From NCBI GenBank assembly GCA_035650275.1, contig DASRHY010000196.1:1-64000 (forward strand): 64,000 bases of DNA, written 5' to 3'. A program made the position numbers and the translations under genes. Source of the stretch: DASRHY01 sp035650275. GTDB lineage: Bacteria > Actinomycetota > Actinomycetes > Propionibacteriales > Kribbellaceae. Shown piece after piece: positions 26,224-33,702 of this stretch. The notes below the pieces were generated by a model that did not search any database, was not told the origin of the DNA, and saw only the letters and a list, made by a program, of their open reading frames with translations. Within the stretch, counting starts at the first letter, position 1. Every line of letters starts with the position of its first letter.

Positions 26224-27137
26224 CCCGCTACCCGCTGGCGCTGCTGCCGACGCCGCTGACGCCGGCCGAGCGGCTGTCCGAGCTGGTCGGCGTACCCGTG
26301 CTGGTGAAGCGCGACGACCTCACCGGCTTCGGTGCCTCGGGCAACAAGGCGCGGGCGCTGGAGTACCTGCTCGGCGCCGCCCTCGCCGACGGCTGCGACG
26401 TCCTGGTGACCGGTGGCAGCGCGAGCTCGAACTTCTGCCCGGCCGCGGCGCTGGCCGCTCGTCGCGCCGAGCTGGGCTGCGAGCTGGTGGTCTCCGGTAC
26501 GCAAGAGTCCGCCAACGTCGAGCTGGCCCGCCGGGCGGGGGCCACCCTGCACCCGCTCGGCGACGGTGCCCGGGACCGGGTCGACGAGGCGGTGCGGTCG
26601 CTGGCCGCGTCCCTGGCTGCGGCCGGCCGCCGGCCGTACCCGATGCCGCGCGGCGGATCCACCGCGACCGGCGCGCTCGGCTTCGCCGCCGCGGCCGGGG
26701 AGCTGGCGGCCCAGGCCGACCCCGGGTGGGTGGTGATCCCGGTCGGGTCCGGCGGCAGCTGCGCCGGGCTCCTGGCCGGACCGGGATCCTGGCGGGTGCT
26801 CGGCGTCTCGGTCAGCCGCGAGGTGCCCGAGATCTCGGGCATCGTGCACCGGCTGGCCCGCGCGTGCGCCGCGCTGCTCGGCCGGCCCGCGCCGGACCCG
26901 GAACGGCTGGAGCTGGTCGACGGCCGCGGACCCGGCTTCGGCATTCCAGGGCCCGCGGACCTGGCTGCCGCGGCGGTGGCGCTGGAGTCCGAGGGCCTGC
27001 TGCTGGACCACACCTACACGGCGAAGGCGCTCGCCGTACTGCTCGCCCGCAGGCTCGACGGGCCGGTGGTGTTCTGGCACACCGGCGGACTGGTCACCGC
27101 GATCACCGAGTACGGGAGGCGCCATGTCACCGCGTGA
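26220..27137 (+). CDS. Fold-type II PLP enzyme, D-cysteine desulfhydrase/ACC-deaminase-like (XcbE-like)
   Basis: Tryptophan-synthase-beta-fold enzyme of 305 residues. LPTPLTPAERLSELVGVPVLVKRDDLTGFGASGNKARALEYLL holds the PLP lysine (about K43) in the SGNKxR context typical of D-cysteine desulfhydrase and ACC deaminase; VTGGSASSNF follows, then VIPVGSGGSCAGLL for the phosphate cup and HTGGL near the end. In the bacterial coenzyme M pathway a desulfhydrase homologue performs the thiolation step. The position between two aspartase/fumarase-type lyases and downstream of ComA supports that role here. The GTG start overlaps the upstream stop; the 3' end overlaps the next gene by 14 bases. Confidence 0.85.
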   Translation: MTRYPLALLPTPLTPAERLSELVGVPVLVKRDDLTGFGASGNKARALEYLLGAALADGCDVLVTGGSASSNFCPAAALAARRAELGCELVVSGTQESANVELARRAGATLHPLGDGARDRVDEAVRSLAASLAAAGRRPYPMPRGGSTATGALGFAAAAGELAAQADPGWVVIPVGSGGSCAGLLAGPGSWRVLGVSVSREVPEISGIVHRLARACAALLGRPAPDPERLELVDGRGPGFGIPGPADLAAAAVALESEGLLLDHTYTAKALAVLLARRLDGPVVFWHTGGLVTAITEYGRRHVTA

Positions 27138-28611
27138 GGGCGGGCCACCGACGAGCGGCCCGGCGCCGGAGCTGGTCGAGTCCGGGTTTGCCTGGGAGAA
27201 CGCGGACGCGCCGGTGCTGCACAGCGGGATGAACCTCGCCGACATCGCGCACGTGCTCGACCTGGGCCGCCGCGGCCTGGTGCCCGCCCCGGCTGAGAAA
27301 GCGCTGCTCGCGCTGCTGCTCGAGGTTTCCGCGATACCGGCCGAGGAGTTCCCGTACGACGCGTCGTACGGCGAGCCGTACAACTCGCGCGAGCGGTACT
27401 TCGTGTCCCGGCTCGGCGACGTCGGCGGCTGGCTGCACGCCGGCCGGCCACGCCGGGAGGCGGCCCGGATCGCGCTCCGGCTGCACCTGCGCCGGCAGCT
27501 CGCCGAGCTGGTCGCGGAGGCCGCGCGGTTCGGCACCGAGGTCACCGTCCAGGCCGCCGCGCACGCCGAGACGCTGATGCCGGACCAGACCTACCTGCAG
27601 CAGGCGCAGCCGTCCACGTTCGGGCACTACCTGCTGTCGTTCGTCTACTCGGCCCTGCGGGACGCGCGCAGGTTGCTGGAGGAGCTGGACTGGGTCGACT
27701 GCAGCCCGGGGGGCGCCGGCTGTGTGAACGGCACCCGGCTGCTCGACGACCGCACCTTCATCGCGGACGCGCTCGGGTTCGACGGGTTCATCCAGCACAC
27801 CCGGGACGCGATGTGGCAGGTTGACGGGCTGATCCACATCCTCGCCACCGCGGCCAGCCTGCTGTCGAACTTCAGCAAGCTCGCCGAGGATCTGGAGATC
27901 TGGTCCAGCTCGGAGTTCGACTTCGTCGACCTGGCGCAGGGCTACACCCGGGCCAGCGTGCTGATGCCGAACAAGCGCAACCCGTACGCGCTGTCGATCG
28001 TGCGCGGCGCCTCGGGGGTGGTGATCGGCCGGCTGACCGGGTTCCTCGCGGTGACCAAGAGCCCGTCGGCGCGCAGCGACAACCTGATCTTCGCGTACGG
28101 CGAGGTGCCGCGGGCGCTGGACCTTTCGCTGCGGATCACCCGGCTGACCACCGGTGTGGTGCGCACGCTGCGGGTCAACCAGGAGCGGATGTACGACGAG
28201 CTGCGGCGCGGGTACACCCAGGCGACCGACCTGGCCGAGCACCTGGTCCAGGTCTGCCACGTCGACTACCGGACCGCGTACGTGGTGGTGGGCAACACGG
28301 TCCGGGCCGCAAGCCGGTCCGGCGTACCGGGTGTGGACATCACCGGCGCGATGATCGACGACGCCGCGGTCGCGCACACCGGCCGGTCCTGGGGGCTGAC
28401 GGGGACCGACCTGTCCGCCGTACTGGACCCGTGGCAGATCGTGCGGTCCCGCACCGCGCAGGGCGGTGCCGCACCGGACGCGCTGCACAAGATGGTCACC
28501 TCGCTGCAGCCCGAGCTGGCGGACCTGGCCGCGGTCGCCGAACGCCGCACCGAGCGGTTCGACCGGGCCGAGTCCGCCCTGCTCGCACAGGCCCGCGCGG
28601 TGATCGGATGA
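27124..28611 (+). CDS. Aspartase/fumarase-superfamily lyase, argininosuccinate-lyase-like (XcbC/XcbD-like), second copy
   Basis: Enzyme of 495 residues close to ArgH in pattern: HSGMNLADIAHVLDLG, MPDQTYLQQAQPSTFGHYLLSF (cf. the HTHLQ.AQP motif of ArgH, but with DQTYLQ, so the usual TH pair is replaced), SSSEFDFVDLAQGYTRASVLMPNKRNPYALS as signature at about 262-292. The altered histidine region suggests a reaction other than argininosuccinate cleavage. Two unlike members of the superfamily in one operon with ComA and a desulfhydrase homologue is the Xcb arrangement. It overlaps the DUF2877 gene by four bases (ATGA), tying the coenzyme-M-like set to the carbamoyltransferase set. Confidence 0.82.
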   Translation: MSPREGGPPTSGPAPELVESGFAWENADAPVLHSGMNLADIAHVLDLGRRGLVPAPAEKALLALLLEVSAIPAEEFPYDASYGEPYNSRERYFVSRLGDVGGWLHAGRPRREAARIALRLHLRRQLAELVAEAARFGTEVTVQAAAHAETLMPDQTYLQQAQPSTFGHYLLSFVYSALRDARRLLEELDWVDCSPGGAGCVNGTRLLDDRTFIADALGFDGFIQHTRDAMWQVDGLIHILATAASLLSNFSKLAEDLEIWSSSEFDFVDLAQGYTRASVLMPNKRNPYALSIVRGASGVVIGRLTGFLAVTKSPSARSDNLIFAYGEVPRALDLSLRITRLTTGVVRTLRVNQERMYDELRRGYTQATDLAEHLVQVCHVDYRTAYVVVGNTVRAASRSGVPGVDITGAMIDDAAVAHTGRSWGLTGTDLSAVLDPWQIVRSRTAQGGAAPDALHKMVTSLQPELADLAAVAERRTERFDRAESALLAQARAVIG

Positions 28612-29441
28612 AGGCGCTCGACGTCGGCCTCGGCGCCCGCCAGAACCTGCGGGGCCGCGGCGTGGTGGTCGCGACGTACCGCAAGGCGGCCTACCTCCGC
28701 CACGACGCCGGCCTGGTCGCGCTGACGGGTCCGGACAGCCCGCCCGGGCCGATCCACCTGCGGTGCCCGGTGCTGCCGCGGATCCCGGTGGGCATGGAGG
28801 TCGAGGTCGCCGATGCGCTGCTGATCGCCGGCGGATGGCGGATCGACCTGGACGCGCCGACCTGGTCCTCCGTACTCCCGGCCGCCGCGGACCTGAGGGC
28901 GGGGACCGGGGCCGCCCTGGCGGTGCTGGCCTCGGTCCGGCCGGCGATGCTACTGGCCGGCGACGTGCCGGCGGTGTGGCCCGACCGGGCCGAGGTGCTG
29001 CTGGCGGGCGACCTGCACCGGGCAGCCGTCGTGCTCGGTGGTCGCGGTCCCGGGCTCACGCCGGCCGGGGACGACGTGCTCGCGGGTCTGCTCCTCGTGG
29101 CCTTCTCGCTCGGACATGGCGGACTGACGTCGGCGGCAGCGGCCGCGCGGACGAACGGGATCGCGGCGAGCTACCTGCACTGGGCCGCCCGCGGTCACAG
29201 CATCGCGCCCGCGCACGATCTGCTCGACGCCGTGGCTGGGCGGGACGCCGGCCGCATCCGGTCGGCGCTGGCACGATTGCGGCGGGTCGGCGCCAGCTCT
29301 GGTTCCGACCTCGCTTACGGCATCTCACTCGGCCTGCGGCACCTGGCCTGCGGGTCCGGTCAGGAGCCGGTCGAGACCCAGATCGCGCGGGCCGGCTTGG
29401 CGCCCGGGTTGGTCCAGCGGCGCGGGTGCTCGGTGCGGTAG
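28608..29441 (+). CDS. allH: DUF2877 protein, oxamate carbamoyltransferase subunit AllH-like (YlbF)
   Basis: Protein of 277 residues of the DUF2877/YlbF family, third subunit of the AllFGH carbamoyltransferase. Signature GGRGPGLTPAGDDVLAGLLL (about 140-159) is the family hallmark; SSGSDLAYGISLGLRHLA lies near the end. The ATG overlaps the stop of the ArgH-like gene, so it is the last gene of the ComA-like operon. Its 3' end overlaps the convergent XRE-cupin gene by 82 bases, which is unusual for two real genes. AllG and AllF are encoded 8-10 kb upstream in other units under the same palindrome. Confidence 0.82.
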   Translation: MKALDVGLGARQNLRGRGVVVATYRKAAYLRHDAGLVALTGPDSPPGPIHLRCPVLPRIPVGMEVEVADALLIAGGWRIDLDAPTWSSVLPAAADLRAGTGAALAVLASVRPAMLLAGDVPAVWPDRAEVLLAGDLHRAAVVLGGRGPGLTPAGDDVLAGLLLVAFSLGHGGLTSAAAAARTNGIAASYLHWAARGHSIAPAHDLLDAVAGRDAGRIRSALARLRRVGASSGSDLAYGISLGLRHLACGSGQEPVETQIARAGLAPGLVQRRGCSVR

Positions 29442-29926
29442 TGCAGCGACTCGTGCCGGGCCAGCCGGTACGGCTCACCCGCCACCTCGAACTCGAGCGT
29501 GCCGTCGAGCACGTAGACGAGCTCCTCGCCGGCACCGGCCCGGCTGGGCTCCGCACTGCCTCCGGCGCCCGGCTCGGTCACCGTCACCGTGCCGTCCAGG
29601 ACGAACTGGTTCGCCGGGCCGGTGAACGGCGCACCGGACCGAACGTCGCGGGCGCGGGTGTGCACGGCGACCGGGTACCGCGGCCCGGCGTCGTCGATGA
29701 AGTGCCCGACCGGCCGGCCGAGTGCGGACGCGAGCTTCAGCAGCGTGGTGATGGTCGGGACCATGTCGCCGCGCTCGACCTTGTGGATCGCCGCGGCGGA
29801 GACATCGGCGCGAACCGCCAGCTGCTGCAGCGACAGGTTCCGCTGTGCCCGCAGCTCGCGGACCTTGGGGCCGATCGACCCGACGATCTCGTCCAGTCCG
29901 GCGGCGGGACCAGGATCGACCGACAT
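29360..29926 (-). CDS. XRE-family regulator with C-terminal cupin, probable cluster regulator
   Basis: Transcription factor of 188 residues. HTH_3 domain at about 12-68 (VRELRAQRNLSLQQLAVRAD, then KVERGDMVPTITTLLKLASA) and a cupin ligand-binding domain in the C-terminal half (EELVYVLDGTLEFEVAGEPY, HYRTEHPRRWTNPG). This architecture (PuuR/SutR-like) often governs nitrogen or sulfur compound catabolism, sensing a small metabolite in the cupin. It is the only regulator in 17.9-36.2 kb and its own promoter contains an ACTATAGT-type site, so it is the best candidate to bind all five sites, with autoregulation. The 3' end overlaps allH. Confidence 0.88.
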   Translation of the reverse strand: MSVDPGPAAGLDEIVGSIGPKVRELRAQRNLSLQQLAVRADVSAAAIHKVERGDMVPTITTLLKLASALGRPVGHFIDDAGPRYPVAVHTRARDVRSGAPFTGPANQFVLDGTVTVTEPGAGGSAEPSRAGAGEELVYVLDGTLEFEVAGEPYRLARHESLHYRTEHPRRWTNPGAKPARAIWVSTGS

Positions 29927-29947
29927 CTGACCTCCTTGACAGGCGTA

Positions 29948-29983
29948 TTTAGTATAGTAAAGGATCTGTTATTGATAGTAGAC
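29948..29983. promoter_or_regulatory. ACTATAGT-type palindrome (site 4), divergent promoter of the XRE regulator and flavoenzyme
   Basis: TTTAGTATAGTAAA at 29948-29961 differs from the cluster motif in the core by one base (AGTATAGT). It gives TATACT as -10 towards the regulator (predicted start 29944) and TATAGT towards the flavoenzyme (predicted start 29965). A second partial site ATAGTAGAC at 29975-29983 is spaced 21 bases, two helical turns, from the first. Confidence 0.65.
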
Positions 29984-30014
29984 GGCACGATTCTCTTGCG
30001 GATGAGGTGTGCCG

Positions 30015-31337
30015 GTGGCGAAGACGGTCATCGTAGGCGGCGGAGCAGCCGGCATCGGTGCGGCCGGCGGGGTGAAGGCCGCCGACCCGGGCAACGACGT
30101 GGTGGTTTACACCGAGTTCGAGGACGTGGCCTACAGCCCGTGCGGCATCCCCTACGTGCACGGCGGCGAGATCGACGACTTCCGGTCGCTGTTCCTGGCC
30201 GAGAAGCAGGCGTACGTCGAGGCCGGCATCGACATCCACTACGAGACGGCGGTGACCGGGATCGACCTGCGCCGGCACGTCGTCCACGTCGCCGGCGAGG
30301 GCGAGGTGACCTGGGACCGGCTGGTGGTCGCGACCGGGTTCGACTACGCCCATCCGGGGGTGCCGGGCAGCGACCTGTCCGGGCTCTACTACGTGAAGAA
30401 CATCCGCCGGGCGATGGAGTGGGACAAGGTCCTCGACACGGTCAAGACCGCGGTCGTCGTGCATGCCACTCCGCTCGGACTGGAGATGGTCACCGCGCTG
30501 GCCCACCGCGGCATCGAGACTCACCTTATCGATCCGAACCCCTGGGCCCTGGCCGATGTGGCCGATCCGGACATCATGGCGCCGGTGCAGGAGTCCTGGG
30601 AGGAGATGGGCGCCATCCTGCACTTCAACACCGATCTGACCTCGTTCGTCGGCGACGACGGCCGACTCGGCGGCGTGACGACCTCGGAGGGCGAGCTGCA
30701 AGCGGACCTGGCCGTGGTCGCGACGCACAAGGTGCCGAACAACGCACTGGCCGCAGAGGCCGGGCTGAAGCTCGGGTCGACCGGCGGGATCGCGGTCGAC
30801 CAGCGGATGGCGACGTCGGCGAAGGACGTCTACGCGGCCGGCGACTGCGCCGAGCTGCCGCACGGCCTCACCGGCGTCGGGCTGCAGGGCCTGACCGGCA
30901 GCCACGCCTACGCCCAGGGCAAGGTGGCCGGGTTCAACGCGGGCGGTGGCGGCAAGAGCTACCAGCCCGTGTACATCCCGTGGGCGACGCCGGCGGGCAA
31001 GTGGATCATCGGCGGCGCGTCGTTCGGCGAGACCACAGCGACCGCGCTCGGCATCAAGTACCACCTGGGCAGCGCGCAGGGGATCTCCCGGGCCCGCTAC
31101 TTCCCGGGGGTCAAGCCGGTGAAGGTGAAGCTGCTCGCCGAGCCAGGTTCGCTGAAGCTGATCGGCGCACAGATGGTCGGTGGCGAGGGGATCAAGGAGC
31201 GGGCCGACTTCCTCGCCACCGCGATCAAGTTCGGCCTGACCATGCGCGACCTCGCGGTGATGGAGAACGTCTACTCGCCGGCGATCGGCGCGCTGAACGA
31301 GCCGATCGCGCTGGCGGCGCAGAACGGCGTGGGGTGA
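30015..31337 (+). CDS. FAD-dependent pyridine nucleotide-disulfide oxidoreductase, CoA-disulfide-reductase-like
   Basis: Flavoenzyme of 440 residues. FAD site KTVIVGGGAAGIGAAGGVKAA, single redox cysteine in AYSPCGIPYVHGGE at position 43 as in CoA-disulfide reductase, NAD(P) site around VVHATPLGLEMVTALAHRG (first glycine motif degenerate), FAD site 2 SAKDVYAAGDCAELPHG, and a C-terminal dimerisation domain. GTG 30015 is preferred over 30009 because GATGAGG sits seven bases before it. It could reduce a CoM or CoM-mixed disulfide, or supply the reductive step of coenzyme M synthesis; it replaces the Rieske-less flavoprotein (NitH) seen in standard Nit1C clusters. Specificity is inference. Confidence 0.85.
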   Translation: MAKTVIVGGGAAGIGAAGGVKAADPGNDVVVYTEFEDVAYSPCGIPYVHGGEIDDFRSLFLAEKQAYVEAGIDIHYETAVTGIDLRRHVVHVAGEGEVTWDRLVVATGFDYAHPGVPGSDLSGLYYVKNIRRAMEWDKVLDTVKTAVVVHATPLGLEMVTALAHRGIETHLIDPNPWALADVADPDIMAPVQESWEEMGAILHFNTDLTSFVGDDGRLGGVTTSEGELQADLAVVATHKVPNNALAAEAGLKLGSTGGIAVDQRMATSAKDVYAAGDCAELPHGLTGVGLQGLTGSHAYAQGKVAGFNAGGGGKSYQPVYIPWATPAGKWIIGGASFGETTATALGIKYHLGSAQGISRARYFPGVKPVKVKLLAEPGSLKLIGAQMVGGEGIKERADFLATAIKFGLTMRDLAVMENVYSPAIGALNEPIALAAQNGVG

Positions 31338-31341
31338 CCCG

Positions 31342-31599
31342 ATGGCGTTCGCCCGCTGGCTGCGCAGCAACTCCGAGCACTACCTGCTGACGGCCGCCCA
31401 GAAGCGGATCGCCGCGCAGCAGGGCGCCAACCCGCCCCGCGCTCCGCACGGGCTGCGCGAGTGGTTCTGGCTCGGCGTCTTCGCCCCCGTCTACCGGGCG
31501 CTGCCCTGGTCGCTGCGCCGCCGGGTGATGCGGATGATGCCCGGCAGCCACCGCCGGTCCTGGCCGTCGCCACCCAGACCGTCCGGCCCCGCCGTCTAA
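31342..31599 (+). CDS. Small hypothetical protein between flavoenzyme and Sll0783-like gene
   Basis: Protein of 85 residues. The middle (GLREWFWLGVFAPVYRALPW) is an amphipathic or membrane-touching segment flanked by basic residues, and the tail is proline-rich. The ATG is four bases after the flavoenzyme stop with no separate ribosome site, suggesting translational coupling. No family recognised. Coding status is supported by position within the operon only. Confidence 0.5.
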   Translation: MAFARWLRSNSEHYLLTAAQKRIAAQQGANPPRAPHGLREWFWLGVFAPVYRALPWSLRRRVMRMMPGSHRRSWPSPPRPSGPAV

Positions 31600-31621
31600 A
31601 CGTCCACCAAGGAGGACACCG

Positions 31622-32110
31622 ATGCCGAAGACCATCACGACAGAGCTCCCCGAGGTCGGCGAGCGGCTGTTCGATGCCGAGGAGAAGCTCTTCGACGACA
31701 TCCAGGCCAACCCCGGCGAGAAGGCGTTCGTCTTCCTGCACACCGTGCCGTACGAGGGCTCGGTGGGCCTGGTCAACCTGCTCACCACCACCCGGCTGAT
31801 CCGCAAGGGATTCGACGTCTCGGTGGTCCTGTACGGCCCGGGCGTGCTACTCGCGTCCGGCACCCGCGGCTACCCGGGCGTCGGCGAGGAGGCCTTCCCG
31901 GGCCACCTGGCGATCAACAACCAGCTGAAGACGATCCTCAAAGAGGGCGGCAAGGTGTACGCCTGCCGGTTCGCGATGGGTGCCCTGTACGGCTTCCGCG
32001 AGGACGACCTGATCCCGGGCGTGATCCCGTTCAACCCGCTCGACGTACTGGACTCCGCGCTGACCGCCTGGCGGTCCGGCGCGTTCCAGATCAACACCTG
32101 GACGGTGTGA
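31622..32110 (+). CDS. MSMEG_0572/Sll0783-family nitrogen-starvation protein
   Basis: Protein of 162 residues matching the Sll0783 family (DsrE-like fold): FVFLHTVPYEGSVGLVNLLT, FDVSVVLYGPGVLLAS, NNQLKTILKEGGKVYACRFA and the C-terminus LIPGVIPFNPLDVLDSALTA. In cyanobacteria sll0783 is strongly induced by nitrogen starvation, and the family is a fixed member of Nit1C clusters. Its biochemical function is not established. A very strong AAGGAGGA ribosome site precedes the ATG. It ends just before a hairpin shared with the convergent glycosyltransferase. Confidence 0.9.
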   Translation: MPKTITTELPEVGERLFDAEEKLFDDIQANPGEKAFVFLHTVPYEGSVGLVNLLTTTRLIRKGFDVSVVLYGPGVLLASGTRGYPGVGEEAFPGHLAINNQLKTILKEGGKVYACRFAMGALYGFREDDLIPGVIPFNPLDVLDSALTAWRSGAFQINTWTV

Positions 32111-32123
32111 GCGGTCCGGATCT

Positions 32124-32162
32124 GCGTGCGGCGGCCTGGGTGCCTATAGCGCCGCCGCACGC
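32124..32162. terminator. Bidirectional terminator between convergent genes
   Basis: Perfect 12-base-pair stem (32124-32135 with 32151-32162) around a 15-base loop. It sits right after the Sll0783-like stop and its right arm lies inside the last codons of the glycosyltransferase. It serves both convergent units. Confidence 0.6.
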
Positions 32163-33295
32163 GTCCGGGCATACAGCTCGCGGTGTCTGGTAGCCGCGGC
32201 GTCCCAGCTGAACCGGCCGATCAGCTCGCGGGCGTTGGTCCGCAGCCGGTCGCGTAGTGCCGCGTCGTCGATCACCCGGCGCAGCTCGGCCGCGAGCGCG
32301 GCGCTGTCGCCGACCGGGGCGAGCAACGCGTTCCGCTCGTGCACCAGGTACTCGCGGAACACCGGCAGGTCGCTGGCCACCACAGGCAGGTCCGCGCAGA
32401 CGGCCTCCAGCACGGCGAGCCCGAACCCCTCCTTGGTGGACGGGAACGCCAGTGCGTCGGCGGACCGGTACCAGCGGCGGATGTCCGCGTCGTCGATCGT
32501 GCCGAGGACCATGATGTCCCGGCCGAGCTCGAGCCCGAGGCCGGGCAACGCGCCGTACGCCTCCTCCCGGTACGCCGCGTAGTCCTGGAACGACTCGCCC
32601 CCGACCACCACGAGTACCGCGTCGCCCTTCAGTCGGGCCATCGCCTCGAACAGGTAGACCGATCCCTTCCGCGGCTCGACCCCGCCGACGGACAGCAGTA
32701 CGAACCGCCCGTTCGCGCCGGCCCGCTCCCGGAAGGCCTGCCGCTCCGCGGCTGGGATCGGCGCGAACCGGGCCGGGTCGACGCCGTTGTGGATCACCAC
32801 CGGGTCGACCCCGAACTCGGCCTGCAGCGACGACCGCCAGTGCTCGCTGACCACGACCAGCCGGTCCGGCTCGACGATCGCCCGGCGCTGGCAGTCGATC
32901 AGTGCCTCGGTCCGGAAGTCGTCGACATGGTGCACGGTGCGGATCACCGTGAACGCGGCGCCGGCGTCGCGGACCCGGGCGGCAGCAGTGGCCGCGATGC
33001 AGTCCTGCGTGTGCACGATGTCGTACCGCTCCCCGGCGTCGCGCAGCCAGGCCTCGAGGGTGTCGATGGCGGCGAACACCCGGTCCTCGAGGGTGTCCAG
33101 CCGCGGCGGCGCCGGCACGATCGTGTGCGGCACGCCGGTGTCCCGGAAGAACCCGGTCCCGGGGTCGCCGAGTGCGACCACCCGGACGCCGAAACCCTGC
33201 CGCAGCAGCGCTTCTGCGAGCGACAGCGTATGGACGACCCCGCCGCGCGGCTTGGTCGAGTAGGTGACCAGGGCCACCTCGGGAAGGCTGCCCAC
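32144..33295 (-). CDS. MSMEG_0565-type glycosyltransferase, GT4 family
   Basis: Glycosyltransferase of 383 residues with GT-B fold. N-terminus VALVTYSTKPRGGVVHTLSL, central VVVSEHWRSSLQAEFGVDP and VIHNGVDPARF, and the donor-site motif AFPSTKEGFGLAVLEA (E-x7-E) near 290. It corresponds to the glycosyltransferase that accompanies MSMEG_0565-0572-type clusters. GTG 33295 is the start, with GAGGGTGG upstream and a 32-base leader from the ACTATAGT site. Acceptor unknown; in Nit1C clusters it is an optional component, suggesting a glycosylated product or intermediate. Confidence 0.85.
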   Translation of the reverse strand: MGSLPEVALVTYSTKPRGGVVHTLSLAEALLRQGFGVRVVALGDPGTGFFRDTGVPHTIVPAPPRLDTLEDRVFAAIDTLEAWLRDAGERYDIVHTQDCIAATAAARVRDAGAAFTVIRTVHHVDDFRTEALIDCQRRAIVEPDRLVVVSEHWRSSLQAEFGVDPVVIHNGVDPARFAPIPAAERQAFRERAGANGRFVLLSVGGVEPRKGSVYLFEAMARLKGDAVLVVVGGESFQDYAAYREEAYGALPGLGLELGRDIMVLGTIDDADIRRWYRSADALAFPSTKEGFGLAVLEAVCADLPVVASDLPVFREYLVHERNALLAPVGDSAALAAELRRVIDDAALRDRLRTNARELIGRFSWDAAATRHRELYARTRAAAL

Positions 33296-33330
33296 AGCAC
33301 CACCCTCTATCCCTCATCGTTAACGAGACG

Positions 33331-33344
33331 TACACTATAGTCAA
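33331..33344. promoter_or_regulatory. ACTATAGT palindrome (site 5), divergent promoter
   Basis: TACACTATAGTCAA between the glycosyltransferase (minus) and the radical-SAM operon (plus). TATAGT serves as -10 in each direction, with predicted starts near 33327 and 33348. Confidence 0.7.
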
Positions 33345-33387
33345 AGAACTGCGGGCCGGCTCACCGACGATGTGGAGGTCGCCGGGC

Positions 33388-33702
33388 ATGGATCCAGGTC
33401 GCACGCCGGAGACCCTGACCGGTGCCCGGATCCGGTGGCGCGCCGCCGAGGAGCGGTTGTACCCCTTGGCACTCGCAGACAGTGACGCCTACATGGACGC
33501 GGTCGAGGCGGTCGGCCGGGTGCTCACCGAGCTGCGGCGGAGCTGCGCCAGCAACGCCGACCTGATGCGTGCCGAGACGGACCACGCGCTGCTCGCCGTG
33601 GTCGGCAGCGGCAGCCGCAGCCCGACGCCGCCGGAGCCCGCGATCGTGATCGCCGCCGCCTGCGCACTGCGCAGCGCCGAGCTGGGAGGTGAACCGACGT
33701 GA
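33388..33702 (+). CDS. Small hypothetical protein heading the radical-SAM operon
   Basis: Protein of 104 residues beginning MDPGRTPETLTGARIRWRAAEE, largely helical (DSDAYMDAVEAVGRVLTELRRSC), with a weak C-terminal hydrophobic stretch (AIVIAAACALRSAELG). ATG 33388 is favoured over ATG 33370 because GGAGG lies nine bases before it. The stop overlaps the radical-SAM GTG by four bases, so it is coupled to it. It sits where other clusters encode the MSMEG_0570-type small protein, but I see no clear similarity to that family. Confidence 0.6.
   Translation: MDPGRTPETLTGARIRWRAAEERLYPLALADSDAYMDAVEAVGRVLTELRRSCASNADLMRAETDHALLAVVGSGSRSPTPPEPAIVIAAACALRSAELGGEPT

Noticed and set aside
27124..28611. 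Second gene for arginine biosynthesis (argH)
   Set aside because: No other arg genes nearby, the ArgH substrate motif is altered, and the operon matches the coenzyme M enzyme set.
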